In this document: positions 58,369 to 64,000 of the stretch, one piece after another
Position numbering within the stretch: the stretch's first letter is position 1
Layout of the letters: each line of letters begins with the position of its first letter
DNA from: Sinonovacula constricta
Lineage: Eukaryota; Mollusca; Bivalvia; Cardiida; Solecurtidae
NCBI GenBank assembly: GCA_007844125.1
Contig: CM017559.1
Location: 37,314,326-37,378,325 of the forward strand
DNA: 64,000 bases
Direction of reading: 5' to 3'
Translations under genes and position numbers: made by a program
Notes under the pieces: generated by a model
The model's input: the letters and a program-made list of their open reading frames with translations, nothing else
What the model was told of the DNA's origin: nothing
Database searches by the model: none

Positions 58369-60575
58369 GTCGTATTATGATAGAAGTGGTCATATTGCCT
58401 CCATAAATATTGATCAAAGTGGTCATATTATCTTCATAAATATTGATTAAAGTGGTCAAATTGTTTCCATAAATATTGATGAAAGTGGTCATATTGTCTC
58501 CATTAATATTGATCAAAGTGGTCATATTGTCTCAATAAATATTGATCAAAGCGGTCATATTGTATCCATAAATATTGATCAAAGTGGTCACATTGTCTCA
58601 ATAAATATTGGTCAAAGTGGTCATATTGTCTCCATAAATATTGATCGAAGTGGTCATATTGTCTCCATAAATATTGATTGAAGTGGTCATATTGTCTCAA
58701 TAAATATTGATCAAAGTGGTCATATTGTTTCCAAAAATATCGATCGAAGTGATCATATTGTCTCAATAAATATTGATCGAAGTGGTCATATTGTCTCCAT
58801 AAATATTGATCGAAGTGGTCATATTGTCTCCATAAATATTGATCGAAGTGGTCATATTGTCTCCATAAATATTAATCAAAGTGGTCATATTATCTTCATA
58901 AATATTGATTAAAGTGGTCAAATTGTTTCCATAGATATTGATGAAAGTGGTCATATTGTCTCCATAATTATTGAGCGAAGTGGTCATATCGTCTTAATAA
59001 ATATTGATCGAAGTGGTCATATTGTCTCAATAAATATTGATCGAAGTGGTCATATTGTCTCTAAAAGTATTGATCAAAATGGTCATATTGTCTCCATAAA
59101 TATTAATCAAAGTGGTCATATTGTCTCCATAATTATTGATCGAAGTGGTCATATTGTCTCCATAATTATTGATCGAAGTGGTCATATTGTCTCCATAAAT
59201 ATTGATCGAAGTGGTCATATTGTCTCCATAAATATTGACCGAAGTGCTCATATTGTCTCCATAAATATTGATCGAAGTGCTCATATTGTCTCCATAAATT
59301 TTAATTGAAGTGGTCATATTGTCTCCATAAATAGTGAGCGAAATGGTTATATTGTTTTCATTAAAAGTGATCTAAGTGGTTATGTTGGTTTCATCAAAAG
59401 TGATCGAAGTGGTAATATTGTTTTCACAAAAAGTGATCGAAGTGGTTATATTATTTTCATAAATAGTGATCGAAGTGGTTTTATTGTTTTCATAAAAATT
59501 GCTCGAAGTGGTTATATTGTTTTCATAAAAGGTGATCGAAGTGTTTGCATTATTTTCATAAATATTGATCGAAGTGGTTTTATTGTTTTCATAAAAAGTG
59601 ATCGAAGTGGTTATAGTATTTTCATAAAAAGTGATCGAAGTGGTTATATTGTTTTCATTAAAAGTGATCGAAGTGGTTATATTGTTTTCATAAAACGTGA
59701 TCAAAGTGTTTGCATTATTTTCATAAAAAGTGATCGAAGTGGTTTTATTGTTTTCATAAAAAGTGATCGAAGTCGTTATATTGTTTTCATAAAAGGTAAT
59801 CAAAATGTTTGCATTATTTTCATAAATAGTGATCGAAGTGGTTTTATCGTTTTCATCAAAAGTGATCGAAGTGGTTATATTGTTTTCATAAAAATTGATC
59901 GAAGTGGTTTTATTGTTTTCATAAAAAGTGATCGAAGTGGTTATATTATTTTCATAAAAAAGTGATCGAAGTGGTTTTATTGTTTTCATAAAATTTGATC
60001 GAAGTGGTTATATTATTTTCATAAAAAAGTGATCGAAGTGGTTATATTATTTTCATAAAAAAGTGATCGAAGTGGTTATATTATTTTCATAAAAAAGTGA
60101 TCGAAGTGGTTTTATTGTTTTCATAAAAATTGATCGAAGTGGTTATATTATTTTCATAAAAATTGATCGAAGTGGTTATATTTTTTTCATAAAAAAGTGA
60201 TCGAAGTGGTTTTATTGTTTTCATAAAAAGTGATCGAAGTGGTTATATTTTTTTCATAAAAAGTGATCGAAGGGGTTATATTGTTTTCATAAAACGTGAT
60301 CGAAGTGTTTGCATTATTGTCATAAATAGTGATGAAGTGTTTAGTTTTTTTTTCCCCAAAAGTGAGCGAAGTGGTTCTATTGTTTTCATTAATAGTTGTA
60401 GAAATGGTTATATTGTTTTCATAAAAGTGATCGAGGTTGTTATATTGTTTTCATAAATAATGATCGAAGTAGTTATATTGTTTTCACAAATAATGATCGA
60501 AGAAGTTACATGTATATTGTTTTTTACAAATAATGATCGAAGTGGTTATATTGTTTTCAGAAATAATGTTAAATG
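58369..60575 (-). repeat. 33-bp minisatellite with two subfamilies
   Basis: Left half (to about 59335): unit TATTGATCGAAGTGGTCATA then TTGTCTCCATAAA. Right half: unit AGTGATCGAAGTGGTTATAT then TGTTTTCATAAAA. Period 33 bp in both, so the minus strand is open as an 11-residue repeat (for example M-T-T-S-I-N-I-Y-G-D-N and E-N-N-I-T-T-S-I-T-F-Y). The switch from one subfamily to the other happens within a few units. The right end decays gradually to about 60900. Confidence 0.96.
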
Positions 60576-61427
60576 GTTATATTGTCTTCATGTATATCAA
60601 TTAAAACGGTTATTTTGTTTCTAATCTTGCGATCGATGCGCTTCTATTGTTGTCACATTCAGTAATTGAAGCGGTAATGGGTTTTTCATTTATGAAAAGC
60701 GTTCGAAGTGCTGAAATTGTTTTCTTATAATTATATCGATCAACGAGGCCATGTAGTTTTTACATAGTGATTCAAGCACTAATAGTGTTCTAAAATAAAG
60801 CAATCGAAGCGATCAAAGCGATTATATTTTGTCCTATATCGCGGTCAAAAGGTGTATATTGTTTTCGCATAAAGTGATCGAAACGATCAGATTTTGTCAT
60901 GAAATAGACCAAGTTAAGTTTCAGTGTTGTTACAAGTCCTAGGGACTATGTTTTTTAAGTGAGTGTTACATATTCATGCTTTTAAAGAATATTTCTAAAA
61001 AATAACATAAAAATTAACATTTTTCTGGAAGATTTACGCGATAGTTTCGGATGTCATGGTTGCTTCCCGTTCAACAATTGCATAACATAATACATGGACA
61101 TGACACCTGCCCCTTCCTTCCGCGCACACTATTAACACCTTTTAAACATATGCACCATATAATCCGAATACCTGTATGCGCTTTTACCAAGGAACATCAA
61201 CACGCTTTTGCTTTTCTAGGAGTGCTGTAAGCGATTGGTCACAGTTTGTCATGTTTTGTTATATAAAGAAAACCAGGATCTTTTGTAGGATGGCATGGTT
61301 AATACAACATAGTGATCAGATTTAACAGTTTAGTCTATTTTTCATAGAAGCTAAACAATGTTTAGCTGTTTTAAACAACATTTAAAAACCACTGACCAGC
61401 TATGACAGCGCGACTTTGTTGATCCAG
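60576..61427. other. Intronic, decayed repeat then nothing recognised
   Basis: Up to about 60900 isolated GATCGAAGTGGTTATATTGT-like remnants of the 33-bp array appear; after that AT-rich sequence up to kinase exon 2. Confidence 0.5.
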
Positions 61428-61535
61428 GTGACACGGGCGGTTGTCTGAAGCATCTTGTGAAGGAGTTCAAGCTTCTGTATGACGTAGGGTCCCATCCCAA
61501 TGTAATCACTGTCCACGGCTGTACAGTCATTGAAG
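61428..61535 (+). CDS. Kinase exon 2: alpha-C helix and beta-4/5
   Basis: Acceptor GATCCAG, donor GAAG|GTATAA, 108 bp, phase 1 in and out. It reads DTGGCLKHLVKEFKLLYDVG, then S-H-P-N-V-I-T-V-H-G-C. The Glu of L-V-K-E-F is the alpha-C glutamate that salt-bridges the beta-3 lysine. H-P-N-V followed by a G-C pair is the alpha-C/beta-4 and beta-5 signature of receptor tyrosine kinases. The intron upstream is 5.1 kb and carries the 35-bp and 33-bp minisatellites. Confidence 0.9.
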
Positions 61536-62116
61536 GTATAAGTGAATAGTTTATTAAAATCACTTATTGATAGGTTATTGGGAAATAATTTCTTTCAACT
61601 TATTTTAATACCTTTTGACTGTAAACATTCTGGGTAAAACCAGTTCTATATAGTACTTGTGCATACTTATGGCAATGCAGGTTAATGTTCTAAGACAATA
61701 AACTTTCACAAGGACCAAGATTGTGTCAGAGACCATCAGATCGGGAGCCCGAGGTCCTGACCTATTTGTTCACGGACTGATTGAGTGAATTGATAAAAGC
61801 ACAAACCAGATTTATCACTATTGTTCCCAAAAGTAAAAATTCATCTCATCCCACGCCAGAACACTTCTTAACATATATTAGGGTATAGCTTACACCTTGT
61901 GCCTCTATACAGATAGCTTCACAACTGAACTGAATAGATTGGTGCCCAGATGTTGCAAATGGGTTTTGTAAAATGGCTTCAATTGTTTAAGACTGCTTTT
62001 TAAGTAAATACAGAACTATATATTTGAAATTAGGCTCATTGAAAACTGTAAGATTGTTGGGCGTTTAACAGCCAAACCGGAAACACATTAACCATACATT
62101 TTTATCTGAAATGCAG
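61536..62116. other. Intron between kinase exons 2 and 3, nothing recognised
   Basis: No repeat or coding signal. This is one of the few introns of the gene without a minisatellite. Confidence 0.5.
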
Positions 62117-62316
62117 GGGCATTTCTTATGATCATGGAACTGGCCGACAATGGTGACCTGCACACATTTCTCCGTACCTACGCACAGAAGAATGGCCACC
62201 TGATTCAGAATCTCTCTCTGACTGATGAAAAATCATTCTTGCTTGAAGACGAACCACGCCTTTTCTCTTTTGCCTGGCAAGTGGCGAAAGGTCTTGAGTT
62301 CCTTGCTAGTTTGAAG
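62117..62316 (+). CDS. Kinase exon 3: hinge, kinase insert, alpha-E
   Basis: Acceptor AATGCAG, donor AAG|GTAAGC, 200 bp, phase 1 in, phase 0 out. It starts G-A-F-L-M-I-M-E-L-A-D-N-G-D-L-H-T-F-L-R, the beta-5/hinge/alpha-D region, with M-E the hinge. About 35 residues follow that are not part of the core fold (from Y-A-Q-K-N-G to L-E-D-E-P), then F-S-F-A-W-Q-V-A-K-G-L-E-F-L-A-S, the alpha-E helix. The loop between alpha-D and alpha-E is a short kinase insert, as in the split-kinase receptor families. The H-R-D-L-A-A-R-N catalytic loop would be next; I find no such exon before position 64000. Confidence 0.9.
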
Positions 62317-64000
62317 GTAAGCAGGCAGATTTTGTAAGTTTGTTTATACTAAAATATATCCAATTAATCGATTTGTCAGGGCACACGGAGAAAATTATTT
62401 TAATTTATATACTAAAATTGTGTCTTTTGTATATTTTATTTTAATTTATATACTAAAATTGTGTCTTTTGTATATTTGTTATATATATTGTTGTATAGTT
62501 AAACTGTCTACATTATAGATCATATGTAGCCAACTCAAACGTGTTCATTTCAAAGGCATATGCCAACTAGTCCACTGTGTTCATGGTATTCCTTCTGTCA
62601 GAACATGAAGCTATAATGTTGCTTTAACGTTGTTGTTTTAAACAATAGTAAGAATAAATTGAAAATTAAATACCAACCAATCACCACTAGATAACCATTC
62701 CTCTAAAATCAACTTGAGGTATAAAATGTCATTAGTTAATAATCAAATCATTGATGGTCATTGTTGAAAGATGAAATCAATTTCCTATTGGAAACAAAGC
62801 AGCAAATTCTTAACAGCGGGGCAGAACCACTGCCCCAAGGTATACCGGTAGTCAGCTGCATCACCTTTCACCTTCCACCGTTTATATATATAAATGACGC
62901 CATTTGAATATTAAAACTGAAATCTGAAGCCCCCGCCCCCACCTCCACCCCCACCCCCAGTAGTTCTTATGGAAGATTCGGCAATTCCTATGGTTTAGTC
63001 TGACAGTTTAGTTTTAAACATAGATAAAATGATCACAGATAATGGCACAAACACACTAGCAAATCATAAGCGTCCTTTTGCTAATGTAGGCAAACCATTT
63101 ACCCTGTTCTCGGCACTGATTTGGATAACCGCTCTGTGACGCACAGTCCTTAATCCTTAGCTTGCTAAATATGCATTTCCATTGCTACGGTAAATAATGT
63201 TAATCCAGATCAGTTAGGTCCCTGCTGGGAGCAGTCTGATCAGGATCTATGCTGTTTGATGTTGGATCTCCTACAATAAGGCTTTTGACCCTGTTATGAA
63301 GTTTTTATTAATAATTAGGAATTTAGAAAGTGTTAGTAACAAAAATAGCAGGCTATGAGTTAAATAAAATACATGTATAAGGAAATTATATTAGGGAACT
63401 AGTTATCCATTAATATTTCATGATCATATGACTTATTATGTTTAAAGTTGGGATCGAATCTTTTCCAATAAACCAGAAAGATAAAAGTGTTATCTAAAGC
63501 AAACTTGATATAACAATGGAAGGCAGGTTATTCATAACTACCACAGGCATTACTCACAAACAAAGGCTCTTATTTGTTGTCCTATTTCATCTCTTGTTTG
63601 GCGATTACGCATTAAGGTGGACAGAGTATTATAAAAATAAAATAAATATTAAAATGCTAAATGATTTTTTTTTATTTTGTCAAGAAATGACAATAATGTT
63701 GCTTATTGTTTGATGTCGTAAACAATGAAACATATTTTAGATATTAAGAAAGATCGCAGATGAGAAATCATTTATACTTCAAAGGATTTTGCATTCTCTG
63801 AAGCAGTTTGATATGCGATTTTCAATGCTATGGTTTTCAAACCTATGTTCAAATCAGGAGTTATGTTTTTGTTTCAGAATATTACATTATATTATCGACA
63901 TTTGATTCGCATAGTTAATGGCAATGCTGCATCCATTATGCGGCCGTAACGCTGGTTATTTACTGCAATATAGTACCAGGAACCTAATTATGACGATAGA
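62317..64000. other. Intronic to window end, no further kinase exon seen
   Basis: I looked for a catalytic-loop exon (H-R-D-L-A-A-R-N) and a D-F-G exon on the + strand and found none. A direct repeat of about 53 bp (containing ATTTTAATTTATATACTAAA) occurs twice at 62390-62480, and a C-rich run lies at 62930-62960. The frame at 63516-63713 has no domain. Confidence 0.5.

Larger units (their letters stand above)
3430..62316 (+). other. Gene span: LRR receptor tyrosine kinase, 5' and 3' incomplete
   Basis: Eleven well supported exons on the + strand, in order: five single-LRR exons, a two-exon LRR C-terminal cap, a transmembrane exon and three kinase exons. Every LRR exon enters and leaves in phase 2; the two cap exons leave in phase 1; the membrane exon enters in phase 1 and leaves in phase 0; the first kinase exon enters in phase 0. 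This consistency and the order ectodomain-membrane-kinase argue for one single-pass receptor tyrosine kinase. It would bind an extracellular ligand through the LRRs and signal by tyrosine phosphorylation. No start codon, signal peptide or N-terminal cap is seen, so the gene begins left of the window; the catalytic loop and DFG segment lie to the right. Alternative: an LRR membrane protein gene followed by a separate kinase gene. Only about 1 kb of some 59 kb is coding. Confidence 0.7.

Noticed and set aside
62317..64000. Search for the catalytic-loop exon of the kinase
   Set aside because: No stretch between splice signals translates to the H-R-D or D-F-G motifs; the exon must lie to the right of the window.

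Overview
The window is AT-rich eukaryotic DNA with GT-AG introns, metazoan-type receptor exons, LTR and LINE retroelement remnants, two DNA transposons, tRNA-like repeats and very many minisatellites. I infer a lophotrochozoan, most likely a bivalve mollusc; the species cannot be read from the sequence, and nothing here looks prokaryotic.

The only host gene I can support runs along the + strand from about 3430 to beyond the right end. Five 72-bp exons each encode one leucine-rich repeat (3430-3501, 3788-3859, 11522-11593, 23587-23658, 24257-24328). Two exons make a cysteine-rich LRR C-terminal cap (26754-26824, 27492-27593). One exon carries a transmembrane helix (42859-42977). Three exons encode the N-lobe and start of the C-lobe of a tyrosine kinase (56135-56279, 61428-61535, 62117-62316). 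Splice phases agree from the LRRs to the membrane exon and across the kinase exons, so I read one LRR receptor tyrosine kinase. The 5' end (signal peptide, N-terminal cap) and the catalytic loop onward lie outside the window. The juxtamembrane link is uncertain: two candidate exons (46179-46288, 46836-46979) have good splice signals, but the first does not match the phase of the membrane exon and the second ends in a stop codon.

Nearly every large intron is filled by its own minisatellite: 34 bp at 8.7-9.8 kb; 50 bp at 11.9-23.4 kb; 12 bp and a derived 36 bp at 27.7-38.9 kb; 17 bp at 43.1-46.1 kb; 20/21 bp at 48.7-49.2 kb; 30 bp at 49.8-52.5 kb; 35 bp at 57.0-57.2 kb; 33 bp at 58.4-60.6 kb. 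Several show higher-order duplications (170, 750, 1451 and 1599 bp). Long open frames in these arrays exist on both strands and in several frames, and I do not regard them as genes.

Mobile elements sit mainly inside tandem repeats. A 2.0-kb THAP-domain DNA transposon with terminal inverted repeats and a TTG target duplication interrupts the 50-bp array. A 0.94-kb hAT-like element lies within a (TA)n run. A dead Ty3/Gypsy-type LTR element (minus strand, tRNA-Pro primer site) interrupts the 12-bp array and has integrase upstream of reverse transcriptase, the Gmr1-like order. A second LTR of the same family stands alone about 1.4 kb away, and a decayed LINE lies at 53.0-54.9 kb.
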